64,000 nucleotides of DNA, taken from the NCBI GenBank assembly GCA_965233705.1, contig CBDDTF010000003.1, positions 372,001 to 436,000 on the forward strand. Direction: 5' to 3'. Position 1 is the stretch's first letter, and each line of letters starts with the position of its first letter. Below are positions 34,727 through 43,873 of this stretch, piece by piece. The notes below the pieces were generated by a model. It was not told the DNA's origin. It did no database searches and was given only the letters and a program-made list of their open reading frames with translations. This DNA is from Algihabitans sp965233705. Its GTDB lineage: Bacteria; Pseudomonadota; Alphaproteobacteria; Kiloniellales; DSM-21159. A program made the position numbers and the translations under genes.

Positions 34727-35305
34727 TCAGCTCAGGCGGTCGAAGGCCGCGGTGAAGCCGAGCAGCGAGACCGTGGCGCGCACCGGCTCCTGGCGCGGGC
34801 CGTAGAAGGTCACGGTGATCCGCGTGCCGGCCTTGAGCTGGGCCAGCCGCTGGTCGTCGAGCACCAGCTCGACCCGGCACTGGTCGGGCGCCGGCAGGCA
34901 GCGGGCATAGGGCACGGAGATCTGTTCGCCGCCGTCGACCTGGATGGTCACGCCCTCCGGCAGCCAGACGCCGAGCGGCAGGTTGAACAGCAGGCCGGAG
35001 TTGCCGTCCGGCAGGCGGATGACCGCCGCCTGCATCACCACCTGGCCCTGGTCGTTGGCCACGTTCTGCAGCATGCGGCAAGCCTGGCTGCCGTCCTGCC
35101 GGTCGAAGCAGGCCAGCGTCCAGTCCTGGAAGGTCTGGGTCTCTGCCGGCTGCTGGCTCTGGGAGCGTGGCGCGGGCTGCTGGCCCTGGGGCTGGGTCTG
35201 CGCCAGGGCGGGCCCGGCAGCGGCGGTGGCGAGAAGCAGCGACGCCAGGGCGAGACTTCCACCGAGGCGCCGCAGGAAATGGCGGTGCGGCTGCATGGCG
35301 TGCAC
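34727..35305 (-). CDS. Invasion-associated locus B family protein
   Basis: 192 residues from a GTG at 35305 (AAGGA eight bases upstream); an ATG three codons in is possible. A signal peptide ending AGPALAQ and a Gln/Pro-rich linker precede an IalB domain (FQDWTLACFDRQDGSQACRMLQNVANDQGQVVMQAAVIRL ... YARCLPAPDQCRVELVLDDQRLAQLKAG). The four cysteines fit two disulfides. It is a predicted periplasmic protein of unknown action outside Bartonella. Confidence 0.88.
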   Translation of the reverse strand: MHAMQPHRHFLRRLGGSLALASLLLATAAAGPALAQTQPQGQQPAPRSQSQQPAETQTFQDWTLACFDRQDGSQACRMLQNVANDQGQVVMQAAVIRLPDGNSGLLFNLPLGVWLPEGVTIQVDGGEQISVPYARCLPAPDQCRVELVLDDQRLAQLKAGTRITVTFYGPRQEPVRATVSLLGFTAAFDRLS

Positions 35306-35505
35306 TCTAGTCGTCCTTTGTGACGACTTAAAGGGGCGCGAAACCCCGCGTCGGGACGCTCGGCCGGCCTGCCGCCGGCGCCCGGCCGGTGGACAGGGCC
35401 CACGGCGCCGGCTACAACCCGAGACCGCCCGCGCGGGCTCGCCGGACGCCGCCCTTGGAAGGCTTCCAGCTTGTGCGGCAAGTTCCCAGAACCCAAGTAG
35501 AAGCC

Positions 35506-38178
35506 ATGACCAGCGCCAACGACATCCGCAAGGCTTTCCTCGATTTCTTCGCGCGCAACGGCCATGAGGTCGTGGCCTCCTCGCCGCTCGTGCCGCGCAA
35601 CGATCCGACCCTGATGTTCACCAACGCCGGCATGGTGCAGTTCAAGAACGTCTTCACCGGCCAGGAGACGCGGCCCTACACACGGGCCGCGACCTCGCAG
35701 AAGTGCGTGCGTGCCGGCGGCAAGCACAACGACCTGGACAACGTCGGCTACACCGCGCGCCACCACACCTTCTTCGAGATGCTGGGGAACTTCTCCTTCG
35801 GCGACTACTTCAAGGACCGCGCCATCGAGCTGGCCTGGGAGCTGATCACCAAGGAGTTCGCGCTGCCCGCCGAGCGGCTGCTGGTCACGGTCTACTCCGA
35901 GGATCAGGAGGCCTTCGACCTCTGGCGCAAGATCGCCGGCCTGCCGGAGGAGCGGATCATCCGCATCCCGACCAGCGACAACTTCTGGTCGATGGGCGAG
36001 ACCGGCCCCTGCGGCCCCTGCTCGGAGATCTTCTACGACCACGGCGCGGAGATCCCCGGCGGCCCGCCCGGCAGCCCGGACGAGGACGGCGACCGCTTCG
36101 TCGAGATCTGGAACCTGGTCTTCATGCAGTTCGAGCAGCTCGCGGCGGACGAGCGCGTCGACCTGCCGCGCCCCTCGATCGACACCGGCATGGGGCTGGA
36201 GCGCATCGCCGCCGTGCTGCAGGGCCGGCACGACAACTACGACATCGACCTGATGCGCCGGTTGATCCTGGCTTCGGCCGAGGCGACCGGGGTCCACCCC
36301 GACGGCGCCCAGGCCGTGTCGCACCGGGTGATCGCCGACCATCTGCGCGCCAGCGCCTTCCTGATCGCCGACGGCGTGCTGCCGTCCAACGAGGGGCGCG
36401 GCTACGTGCTGCGCCGGATCATGCGCCGGGCCATGCGCCACGCCCACATGCTGGGCGCGCGCGAGCCGCTGATGCACCGCCTGGTGCCGGAGCTGGTCGC
36501 CGAGATGGGCGCCGCCTTCCCCGAGCTGGGGCGCGCCCAGGCGCTGATCGGCGAGACCCTGAAGCTGGAGGAGAGCCGCTTCAAGGACACGCTGGGGCGC
36601 GGCCTGAAGCTGCTGGAGGAGGAGACCGGCAAGCTCGGCGGCGGCGAGGCCCTGCCCGGCGAGGTGGCCTTCAAGCTCTACGACACCTACGGCTTCCCGC
36701 TCGATCTGACCCAGGACATCCTGCGCGGCCAGGACCGCACGGTCGACGTCGCCGGCTACGACGCCGCCATGGCGCGCCAGCGCGCGCAGGCCAAGAAGTC
36801 CTGGGCCGGCTCCGGCGAGGCCGCGACCGAGAAGCTCTGGTTCGACCTGCGCGAGCGGGTCGGCGCCACGGAGTTCCTGGGCTACGACACCGAGGTGGCC
36901 GAGGGCGTGGTCACCGCCCTGGTGGTCGCGGGCCAGGAGGTCGCGCAGGCCGAGGCCGGCACCGAGGTGCAGGTGATCCTCAACCAGACGCCGTTCTACG
37001 GCGAGAGCGGCGGCCAGATGGGCGACACCGGCGTCTTCTTCGCCCCCGGCGAGGGCGGTGCCGGCGGCATCGAGGTGGCGGTGAGCGACACCCAGAAGCG
37101 GGCCGGCGACCTGCACGTGCACGCCGCGCGGGTGACCCATGGCACCCTGAAGCGCGGCCAGGCGCTGGAGCTGCGCGTCGACGGCGCCCGACGGGCGCAG
37201 TTGCGCGCGCATCACTCGGCCACCCACCTGCTGCACGAGGCGCTGCGCCGCCGTCTCGGCGAGCACGTCACCCAGAAGGGCTCGCTGGTGGCTCCGGAGC
37301 GGCTGCGCTTCGACATCAGCCAGCCCAAGCCGCTGACGGCCGAGGACATCCGGGCCGTCGAGCAGATGGTCAACGCCCGCATTCGCGCCAACGCCGAGGT
37401 GCTGACCCGCTACATGACGCCGGACGAGGCGATCGACGCCGGCGCCTTGGCGCTGTTCGGGGAGAAGTACGGCGAGGAGGTGCGGGTCGTCTCCATGGGC
37501 GGCCTGGACGAGGTCAAGGGCGCCGAGGCGCAGTTCTCGACCGAGCTCTGCGGCGGCACCCACGTGCGCCGCACCGGCGACATCGGCTTCTTCAAGATCG
37601 TCGGCGAGACGGCGCTTTCGGCCGGCGTGCGGCGGATCGAGGCGGTCGCCGGCGAGGCCGCCGTGACCTGGGCCGAGCGGCAGGAGGCGCTGCTGGGCGA
37701 GGCGGCGGCGGCGCTGCGGGTCGGCGCCGCGGAGCTGCCCGAGCGCATCGCCGGCCTGCTGGAGGAGCGCCGCAAGCTGGAGCGCGAGCTGGGCGAGACG
37801 CGGCGCAAGCTGGCGACCGGCGGCGGCGCGGCGGCGGCGCCCGAGGCCAAGGAGGTGGGCGGCGTCAAGCTGGTCGCCCGCGTGCTGGAGGAGGTGCCGC
37901 CCAAGGACCTCAAGCCCATGGCCGACGAGCTGAAGACGAAGATCGGCTCGGGCGTCGTGGTCGTGGTCGCGGTCAACGAGGGCAAGGGCTCGCTGGTGGT
38001 CGGCGTGACCGACGACCTGACCGGGCGGCTCAACGCTGTCGAGCTGGTGCGCGCCGGTTCGGCCGCGATCGGCGGCAAGGGCGGCGGCGGCCGCCCCGAC
38101 ATGGCCCAGGCCGGCGGCCCCGAAGGCGCCAAGGCGCAGGAGGCGGTGCAGGCGATCGAGGCGGCGCTGGCCGGCTGA
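35506..38178 (+). CDS. alaS: Alanyl-tRNA synthetase
   Basis: 890 residues from the ATG at 35506 (MTSANDIRKAFLDFFARNGHEVV); an upstream frame to 35389 adds nothing conserved. The aminoacylation core (LMFTNAGMVQFKNVFTG, RAATSQKCVRAGGKHNDLDNVG), the editing domain (HSATHLLHEALRR, CGGTHVRRTGDIG) and the C-Ala dimerisation domain (GGKGGGGRPDMAQAGG) are all present. It charges tRNA-Ala. Confidence 0.98.
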   Translation: MTSANDIRKAFLDFFARNGHEVVASSPLVPRNDPTLMFTNAGMVQFKNVFTGQETRPYTRAATSQKCVRAGGKHNDLDNVGYTARHHTFFEMLGNFSFGDYFKDRAIELAWELITKEFALPAERLLVTVYSEDQEAFDLWRKIAGLPEERIIRIPTSDNFWSMGETGPCGPCSEIFYDHGAEIPGGPPGSPDEDGDRFVEIWNLVFMQFEQLAADERVDLPRPSIDTGMGLERIAAVLQGRHDNYDIDLMRRLILASAEATGVHPDGAQAVSHRVIADHLRASAFLIADGVLPSNEGRGYVLRRIMRRAMRHAHMLGAREPLMHRLVPELVAEMGAAFPELGRAQALIGETLKLEESRFKDTLGRGLKLLEEETGKLGGGEALPGEVAFKLYDTYGFPLDLTQDILRGQDRTVDVAGYDAAMARQRAQAKKSWAGSGEAATEKLWFDLRERVGATEFLGYDTEVAEGVVTALVVAGQEVAQAEAGTEVQVILNQTPFYGESGGQMGDTGVFFAPGEGGAGGIEVAVSDTQKRAGDLHVHAARVTHGTLKRGQALELRVDGARRAQLRAHHSATHLLHEALRRRLGEHVTQKGSLVAPERLRFDISQPKPLTAEDIRAVEQMVNARIRANAEVLTRYMTPDEAIDAGALALFGEKYGEEVRVVSMGGLDEVKGAEAQFSTELCGGTHVRRTGDIGFFKIVGETALSAGVRRIEAVAGEAAVTWAERQEALLGEAAAALRVGAAELPERIAGLLEERRKLERELGETRRKLATGGGAAAAPEAKEVGGVKLVARVLEEVPPKDLKPMADELKTKIGSGVVVVVAVNEGKGSLVVGVTDDLTGRLNAVELVRAGSAAIGGKGGGGRPDMAQAGGPEGAKAQEAVQAIEAALAG

Positions 38179-38216
38179 CCCGCCGGCACGCCGGCACGTC
38201 GGCCAGGACGCGCAAG

Positions 38217-38252
38217 CAAAAGAAAACGGCCGGCCCCAAGGGGGCCGGCCGT
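38217..38252 (-). terminator. Intrinsic terminator after the cyclophilin gene
   Basis: ACGGCCGGCCCC (38226-38237) pairs with GGGGCCGGCCGT (38241-38252) around AAG. On the minus strand it is followed by TTTTCTTTTG, an excellent terminator for the icd-cyclophilin transcript; alaS also ends into it. Confidence 0.75.
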
Positions 38253-38278
38253 TCGCGTCTGGGGGGTGGGCCGCGCGG

Positions 38279-38872
38279 CTACTGCGTGTCGGCCAGCACC
38301 TTGAGGCTGACGATGGTGTCCGGCTCGCGCACCAGGCCGTTGGCGGCGCGGTCGCCCTTCTTGATGCCGTGCACCTTGTCCATGCCCTCGACCACCTGGC
38401 CGAAGGCGGTGTACTGGCCGTCCAGCCAGTCGGCCCGCTCGAAGACGATGAACCACTGGCTGTTGGCGCTGTTGGGGTCCTGGGTGCGGGCCATGCCCAG
38501 CGTGCCCTCCTCGAAGGGCACGGCGGAGAACTCGGCCGGCAGGTCGGGCAGCTCCGAGCCGCCGGTGCCGGTGCCGGTGGGGTCGCCGGTCTGGGCCATG
38601 AAGCCGTCGATCACGCGGTGCCACTTGAGCCCGTCGTAGAAGCCCTGGCGCGCCAGGGTCTTGATCCGCTCGACGTGCTGCGGCGCCACGTCCGGCAGCA
38701 GCTTGATGAGGACCGGGCCGTCCTTCAGCTCCAGCCGCAGGGTGTTCTCGGGGTCCAGGTCCTGGGCCTGCGCGGTTGCCATGACTCCTCCGATGGTCAG
38801 GGTGAACAGGGCAACGAGGCTGCCCCGGGTCAGGGTGCGGGCGGCTTTGCGGAACAGGGCGGACAGGGCCAT
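38279..38872 (-). CDS. Periplasmic peptidyl-prolyl cis-trans isomerase (cyclophilin)
   Basis: 197 residues from the ATG at 38872. A signal-like N-terminus (LVALFTLTIGGVMATAQAQ) precedes a cyclophilin domain (GFYDGLKWHRVIDGFMAQTGDPTGTGTGG, GTLGMARTQDPNSANSQWFIVF, YTAFGQVVEGMDKV). It catalyses prolyl isomerisation, probably in the periplasm. It begins 9 bases after the icd stop, so the two are likely co-transcribed. Confidence 0.92.
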   Translation of the reverse strand: MALSALFRKAARTLTRGSLVALFTLTIGGVMATAQAQDLDPENTLRLELKDGPVLIKLLPDVAPQHVERIKTLARQGFYDGLKWHRVIDGFMAQTGDPTGTGTGGSELPDLPAEFSAVPFEEGTLGMARTQDPNSANSQWFIVFERADWLDGQYTAFGQVVEGMDKVHGIKKGDRAANGLVREPDTIVSLKVLADTQ

Positions 38873-38880
38873 GGCGTGCC

Positions 38881-40095
38881 TCAGCCCATCGCCTTGGTGA
38901 GGTTCTCGTCGAGCTTGTCGAGGAACTGGTTGGTGGTCAGCCACTTCTGGTCCTCGCCGATCAGCAGCGCCAGGTCCTTGGTCATGTGGCCGGCCTCGAC
39001 CGTCTCGACGCAGACCTGCTCCAGCTTCTCGGCGAAGGCCACCACCTCGGGGGTCTCGTCGAAGGTGCCGCGGTACTTCAGGCCGCGCGTCCAGGCGAAG
39101 ATCGAGGCGATCGGGTTGGTCGAGGTCTCCTTGCCCTGCTGGTGCAGACGGTAGTGGCGCGTCACCGTGCCGTGCGCCGCCTCGGCCTCGACGGTCTTGC
39201 CGTCCGGCGTCATCAGCACCGAGGTCATCAGGCCGAGCGAGCCGAAGCCCTGGGCGACGGTGTCCGACTGCACGTCGCCGTCGTAGTTCTTGCAGGCCCA
39301 AACGAAGCCGCCGTTCCACTTCAGCGCCGCCGCGACCATGTCGTCGATCAGCCGGTGCTCGTAGGTGATGCCCGCCTCGCGGAACTTGTCGGCGAACTCC
39401 TCATCGAAGACCTCCTGGAAGAGGTCCTTGAAGCGGCCGTCGTAGGCCTTGAGGATGGTGTTCTTGGTCGAGAGGTAGACCGGGTAGCCGCGCATCAGGC
39501 CGTAGTTCATGCAGGCCCGCGCGAAGCCGCGGATCGACTCGTCGTGGTTGTACATGCCCATGGCCACGCCGCCGCCGGGGAAGTCGTGCACCTCGTGCAC
39601 GATCGCCTCGCCGCCGTCGGCCGGCTGGAAGGTCATGGTCAGCTTGCCCGGCCCGGGCACCTTGAAGTCGGTGGCGCGGTACTGGTCGCCGAAGGCGTGG
39701 CGGCCGATCACGATCGGCTGGGTCCAGCCCGGCACCAGGCGCGGCACGTTGGAGCAGATGATCGGCTCGCGGAACACCGTGCCGCCCAGGATGTTGCGGA
39801 TCGTGCCGTTGGGCGAGCGCCACATCTTCTTCAGGCCGAACTCCTCGACGCGGCCCTCGTCCGGCGTGATGGTGGCGCACTTGACGCCGACGCCGTGCTC
39901 CTTGATGGCGTTGGCGGCGTCGACCGTGATCTGGTCGTCGGTGCGGTCGCGCTCCTGCACCGAAAGATCGTAGTAGCGCAGGTCGACATCCAGGTAGGGC
40001 AGGATCAGCTTGTCCTTGATGAACGCCCAGATGATTCGCGTCATCTCGTCGCCGTCGAGCTCGACGATCGGGTTCTTGACCTTGATCTTGTCCAT
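38881..40095 (-). CDS. icd: NADP-dependent isocitrate dehydrogenase
   Basis: 404 residues, the size of the homodimeric eukaryote-like NADP enzyme. Signatures include NPIVELDGDEMTRIIWAFIKDKLI, SPNGTIRNILGGTVFREPIIC, and NYDGDVQSDTVAQGFGSLGLMTSVLMTPDGKTVEAEAAHGTVTRHYR. It converts isocitrate to 2-oxoglutarate in the TCA cycle. ATG start at 40095; a 268-base gap separates it from the divergent sulfotransferase gene. Confidence 0.97.
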   Translation of the reverse strand: MDKIKVKNPIVELDGDEMTRIIWAFIKDKLILPYLDVDLRYYDLSVQERDRTDDQITVDAANAIKEHGVGVKCATITPDEGRVEEFGLKKMWRSPNGTIRNILGGTVFREPIICSNVPRLVPGWTQPIVIGRHAFGDQYRATDFKVPGPGKLTMTFQPADGGEAIVHEVHDFPGGGVAMGMYNHDESIRGFARACMNYGLMRGYPVYLSTKNTILKAYDGRFKDLFQEVFDEEFADKFREAGITYEHRLIDDMVAAALKWNGGFVWACKNYDGDVQSDTVAQGFGSLGLMTSVLMTPDGKTVEAEAAHGTVTRHYRLHQQGKETSTNPIASIFAWTRGLKYRGTFDETPEVVAFAEKLEQVCVETVEAGHMTKDLALLIGEDQKWLTTNQFLDKLDENLTKAMG

Positions 40096-40363
40096 GGTGC
40101 CTTGGGGCCTCGCCTCGCGCTGTGGGGTGGGAGGAGGCAGGCGGCGCGCGAAACTCGCGCCCGGCCGCCCGCCAGCGTGTGCGGGCGCACAATAGCAGCG
40201 GAATTGCGCGGAACAAGGGGGCGTATGCCGCCGGCCCGGCCCGGCCCGACAGCCTCGGAGGCGACGCCGGACTTGGCCGCAGGCGGTGAAAGCGGCTATG
40301 TCGGGCCGAGCCTGGCCGGCCGCCGCGGCGCCGACCAGCCGAAGTCAGGAGAGGGCGGAGCCT

Positions 40364-41446
40364 TTGACCGGGACAGAGTCCAGCCGAGACGCGCCGGCGG
40401 CGGACGCCCAGACCGCCGGGCTGACGCCGATCCGCGTCCACGTCGACCGGCCGGCGGGCGGTCTGGCGGTGAGCTGGATCGACCTGCGCGGGCTGGCCTT
40501 CGACCGGCCGTTCTTTCAGGACACGCTGGATCTGGCGCTGGCGGACCCGGCGCGGCGCCGGACGACGACACCGCTGGCGGCGCTGCACGGCGCGGCCGCG
40601 CGCCGGCGCGCCGAGGCGCCGCGCGCGCAGCCCGGCTTCGTCTTCCACATGGCGCGCTGCGGCTCCACCCTGGTCTCGCGCAGCCTGGCCCAGGCCGAGG
40701 CGGCGCGGGTGCTGGGCGAGCCCAATCCCCTGACCGACCTGGTCGAGCTGCTGCCGCGCCTGCCGGCCGAGGCGCGCCCGGCGCTGCTGCGCGACCTGGT
40801 CGACTTGCTGGCGCCGCCGGCCGGTCGGCCCTTCGTGATCAAGGCCATGAGCGCCCTGACCTGCCGCCTGCCGCTGTTCCTGGAGACCTTTCCGGGTCTG
40901 CGCTGGGCCTTCGTCTACCGCGATCCCGTCGAGGTGCTGGTCTCCCTGGTGCAGCGCCCCAACTTCGCCGTGTCGCTGCAGGCCGAGCCGCAGCGCGCCG
41001 CCGCCCTGACCGGCCTGCCGCCCGAGGCGGTAGCGCGCTACAGCCGCGCGGAGTATGCCATCGCCCTGACGCGGCAGATCTGCGCGCGGGTGGTCGAGGC
41101 GGCGCGCGGCCCCGCAAGCGGTCCCGGCGGCGGTCCCGGCGGCCCTGCTGGCGGCCAGGCGCTGGCCGTCGACTATGTGGCGCTGCCGGGCGCGGTGACG
41201 GCACGGCTGGCGCCGCACTTCGGGATCGAATTCACCGCGGCCGAGCGGGCCGCGCTGGAGGCGCTGTGGCAAAGGGACGCGAAGCAGCCGGAGCGGGCCT
41301 TCGTCGACGACCGCGCCGCCAAGCAGGCCGCCGCGCCGGCGCCCTTCCGCCAGGCGGTGGAGCGGCTGCTGACACCGCTGATCACGGAGTTGCGGCGGCT
41401 GCCCGCGCCGGCGGCACCGCAGGTCGGAACGGCTGCCGACCGTTGA
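40364..41446 (+). CDS. Sulfotransferase-family protein
   Basis: About 360 residues from a TTG at 40364 with GGAGAGG upstream; an earlier ATG at 40298 is possible. The PAPS 5'-phosphate loop is visible as FVFHMARCGSTLVSRSLAQ, and the later RWAFVYRDPVEVLVSLVQRP fits the 3'-phosphate motif region. A Gly-rich insert (SGPGGGPGGPAGG) sits near residue 250. The substrate is unknown. It stands alone, so context gives no clue. Confidence 0.75.
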   Translation: MTGTESSRDAPAADAQTAGLTPIRVHVDRPAGGLAVSWIDLRGLAFDRPFFQDTLDLALADPARRRTTTPLAALHGAAARRRAEAPRAQPGFVFHMARCGSTLVSRSLAQAEAARVLGEPNPLTDLVELLPRLPAEARPALLRDLVDLLAPPAGRPFVIKAMSALTCRLPLFLETFPGLRWAFVYRDPVEVLVSLVQRPNFAVSLQAEPQRAAALTGLPPEAVARYSRAEYAIALTRQICARVVEAARGPASGPGGGPGGPAGGQALAVDYVALPGAVTARLAPHFGIEFTAAERAALEALWQRDAKQPERAFVDDRAAKQAAAPAPFRQAVERLLTPLITELRRLPAPAAPQVGTAADR

Positions 41447-41488
41447 AACCGGCCGCGCGGCGTCGACATATGGAATCAGGACGGTAGG

Positions 41489-41827
41489 ATGGAGGCCATG
41501 ACGGTCGTACGGGCGAAATTCAAGATCGGCGAGGTGGTGCGTCACCGCTTCTATCCCTTTCGCGGCGTGATCTTCGACGTGGATCCGGAGTTCGCCAACA
41601 CCGAGGAGTGGTGGCTCTCGATCCCCGAGGATGTGCGCCCGCGCAAGGACCAGCCCTTCTATCACCTCTTCGCCGAGAACGAGGAGACGAGCTACGTCGC
41701 CTACGTCTCCGAGCAGAACCTGGTGCCCGACGACAGCGGCCGCCCGGTCTCCCATCCCGAGGTGGCGCAGGTCTTCGACGGCATGAAGAACGGCACCTAC
41801 CAGCTCAAGCGCCACGCCGCCCACTGA
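41489..41827 (+). CDS. hspQ: HspQ/YccV-family protein, copy 1
   Basis: 112 residues: AKFKIGEVVRHRFYPFRGVIFDVDPEFANTEEWWLSIPEDVRPRKDQPFYHLFAENEETSYVAYVSEQNLVPD is the HspQ (hemimethylated-DNA-binding YccV) fold. In E. coli HspQ is a heat-shock protein and a Lon specificity factor. A start at the second ATG (41498) is also possible. A diverged paralogue lies at 54511. Confidence 0.9.
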   Translation: MEAMTVVRAKFKIGEVVRHRFYPFRGVIFDVDPEFANTEEWWLSIPEDVRPRKDQPFYHLFAENEETSYVAYVSEQNLVPDDSGRPVSHPEVAQVFDGMKNGTYQLKRHAAH

Positions 41828-41936
41828 CGGCTTCGGTCGGCCGCGGCCTGACGGGGCCGGCCCCGCCGGCGGCGCTTGGCTCTCGACGACAAAGGCGGCG
41901 CGGTGCGGGGGCGATCTCGCGACCCGCCGCGGCGGG

Positions 41937-42503
41937 TCACTCGGGCCGGGCGTCGCGCCGATGCCAAGGCGCGGCCAGCACCAGAGTCCAGAGCCGCGCG
42001 ATCGGCACGCCGTCCGGGTTCGGCAGGTAGGCGGCGCCGGCCGCGCGCGCGGCGGGGCTGAGGAGGTTGGCGTCGTGGCCCGGGCTGTCGCGCCAGCTCT
42101 GCAGCACCTCGGCCGGGGTCTCCTGCCCGCCGGCGAGGTTCTCGGCGGCGAAGCGGAAGCGGTAGCCGGCCGCCGCCAGACGGTCCTCCAGGCGGCCGCC
42201 CTCGGGCGAGGTGTGGGCGAAGTAGCCCCGGGCCGCCATGTCGGCCGTGTGCGCGGCGGCTGCGGCGGTCAGCGCGTCCGAGACCGCGAGCGCGGGGAGG
42301 TCGTGGGCCTGGCGGTAGGCATTGACCAGCGCCAGCAGCCGCGCGGCAGGGCCGGCCGGCTCGGCCGCGGCGGGGCTGGTCCCGATGCCCGCCCCAAGGT
42401 CCGCCCCAAGGCCCGGCCCGACGCCTGGCCCGATGCCAAGGATGGCGAGCGCGAGCCAAAGCGCCGCCAGCCGGCGCGCCGCGCGGCGGCCGGCGCGCGT
42501 CAC
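41937..42503 (-). CDS. Secreted CAP-domain (SCP-like) protein
   Basis: 188 residues from a GTG that overlaps the upstream methyltransferase stop (GTGA). After a basic, hydrophobic and Gly-rich signal region comes a CAP domain (LLALVNAYRQAHDLPALAVSDALTAAAAAHTADMAARGYFAHTSPEGG, RFAAENLAGG, LQSWRDSPGHDANLLSP). Bacterial CAP proteins are extracytoplasmic and of mostly unknown function. Confidence 0.88.
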   Translation of the reverse strand: MTRAGRRAARRLAALWLALAILGIGPGVGPGLGADLGAGIGTSPAAAEPAGPAARLLALVNAYRQAHDLPALAVSDALTAAAAAHTADMAARGYFAHTSPEGGRLEDRLAAAGYRFRFAAENLAGGQETPAEVLQSWRDSPGHDANLLSPAARAAGAAYLPNPDGVPIARLWTLVLAAPWHRRDARPE

Positions 42504-43123
42504 GCCGGCGCCCCGCGCGGCTTGCGCAGGACCAGGTGGTGGATATGCCAGTGCTTGGCCTTGCCGGTCACGGTGATCGAGTCCGCTTGCTCTTCCTCCT
42601 CGTGCAGCAGGATCTGGGTGCCGGCGGTGAGCTTGGCCAGCCCGGCGTCATCCACTGCGGTCACGCCGTCGCGCGCGGCCCAGCTATCGCGCTGGCCCAG
42701 GAGCTGGCCGGCGAAGCAGCCGCCCGGGCGCAGGGCGCGCCAGATCTCGGCCCAGAGGCGTCGGAAGTCCGCCGGCGCGCAGAAAGGGATCGAGAAGCTG
42801 GCATTGACCAGCTCGCAGCGCGGCAGCGTGAAATCCGGCGCGTCGAAGCGCGCCTGGCGGGTCTCGAGCCGGGCCTCGCGCAGGGCCCCGGACGGCAGGT
42901 CGGCGCGCGCCTCGAGCCGGCGCAGCGCCTCGGCCTCGCCGTCGATCGCCAGCACCCGCCAGCCGCGGCGCAGCAGCTCGACACTGTCGCGCCCGGCGCC
43001 GCAGCCCAGGTCGACCGCGAAGCCGGGCGAGCCCTCGGCCTCCAGCAGGTCGAGAGCGCGCCGCAGGGTGGGGCGCGGCGGCCGGCCCTCGGTGGCGGCA
43101 TAGAAGCGCGGCCAGTCCGGCAT
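42500..43123 (-). CDS. Class I SAM-dependent methyltransferase
   Basis: 207 residues from the ATG at 43123, which overlaps the previous stop by one base (TGATG). The SAM-binding motif I is FAVDLGCGAGRDSVELLRRGWRVLAIDGEAEALRRLE, followed by CELVNASFSIPFC and a RALRPGGCFAGQLLGQRDSW motif of the TehB-like group. The substrate is unknown. It is sandwiched in a three-gene coupled run with a CDP-alcohol transferase and a CAP protein. Confidence 0.87.
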   Translation of the reverse strand: MPDWPRFYAATEGRPPRPTLRRALDLLEAEGSPGFAVDLGCGAGRDSVELLRRGWRVLAIDGEAEALRRLEARADLPSGALREARLETRQARFDAPDFTLPRCELVNASFSIPFCAPADFRRLWAEIWRALRPGGCFAGQLLGQRDSWAARDGVTAVDDAGLAKLTAGTQILLHEEEEQADSITVTGKAKHWHIHHLVLRKPRGAPA

Positions 43124-43734
43124 CAGGCCTCCCGAAAGCTGCGCCAGCCGGCGAGGACGCGGCCGGCGGTGGTGATCCAACAGGCGGCCCCGAAGCCCCA
43201 GGCCAGCCAGGCGAACCAGTCCGGCACCAGGCAGATGACCACCAGCAGGGCGAAGGTCTCGCTGCCTTCGGTCAGGCCGCCCAGGTAGTAGAGCGACTTG
43301 CGCCCGCGCAGGGAGGTGCTCAGGCCGCGCTTGGCGGCGACGATGGCATAGGCCAGGAAGGCGCTGCCGGTGCCGACGAAGCTGAAGATCAGAAAGGCGG
43401 CCGCCAGGGCCGTGTCCGGCCGGCCCAGGGCGAAGCCGAAGATCACCGCGCTGTAGAAGATGAAATCGCAGACGATGTCGAGAAAGCCGCCCAGATCGCT
43501 GGCCCGGCCGCGCAGCCGGGCGAGGGGGCCGTCCAGGCCGTCCGCCAGGCGGTTGAGCAGGATGCAGACCAGGGCGGCGGCGTAGGCCTCGATCGCCAGC
43601 AGGGGCAGCGCGAGCAGCCCGACCAGGAACCCGGCCAGCGTCAGCGCGTTGGGCCCCAGGCCGAGCGCGGCGAGCGGACGCGCCAGCGCGGTCAGCGGGC
43701 GGTCGATCAACCGGCGTGCGGCGGCGTCCAGCAT
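43123..43734 (-). CDS. CDP-alcohol phosphatidyltransferase family protein
   Basis: 203 residues with about six transmembrane helices. The catalytic motif D-x2-D-G-x2-A-R-x8-G-x3-D-x3-D is complete (DGLDGPLARLRGRASDLGGFLDIVCD). Such enzymes transfer a phosphatidyl group from CDP-diacylglycerol to an alcohol, or a CDP-alcohol to a lipid; the specificity is not readable. First gene of a coupled minus-strand run, divergent from the MarR gene. Confidence 0.9.
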   Translation of the reverse strand: MLDAAARRLIDRPLTALARPLAALGLGPNALTLAGFLVGLLALPLLAIEAYAAALVCILLNRLADGLDGPLARLRGRASDLGGFLDIVCDFIFYSAVIFGFALGRPDTALAAAFLIFSFVGTGSAFLAYAIVAAKRGLSTSLRGRKSLYYLGGLTEGSETFALLVVICLVPDWFAWLAWGFGAACWITTAGRVLAGWRSFREA

Positions 43735-43847
43735 GGCCTCTGTCCGGTCGCGCCACGCCCGGGGCGGGTCATGGAATTTTTACGCATAATCTGCAATCTT
43801 GGTGCTTGAACGACTCTCTCTTTGATGGTTCTCTCATCGGTCTTGTC

Positions 43848-43860
43848 CTATCGGTGATAG
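43848..43860. promoter_or_regulatory. Candidate MarR operator
   Basis: CTATC-GGT-GATAG is a perfect inverted repeat 13 bases before the MarR start, in the AT-rich gap between divergent genes. MarR proteins typically bind such sites in their own promoter; binding is inferred. Confidence 0.45.
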
Positions 43861-43873
43861 AAACGTGGTGGGT

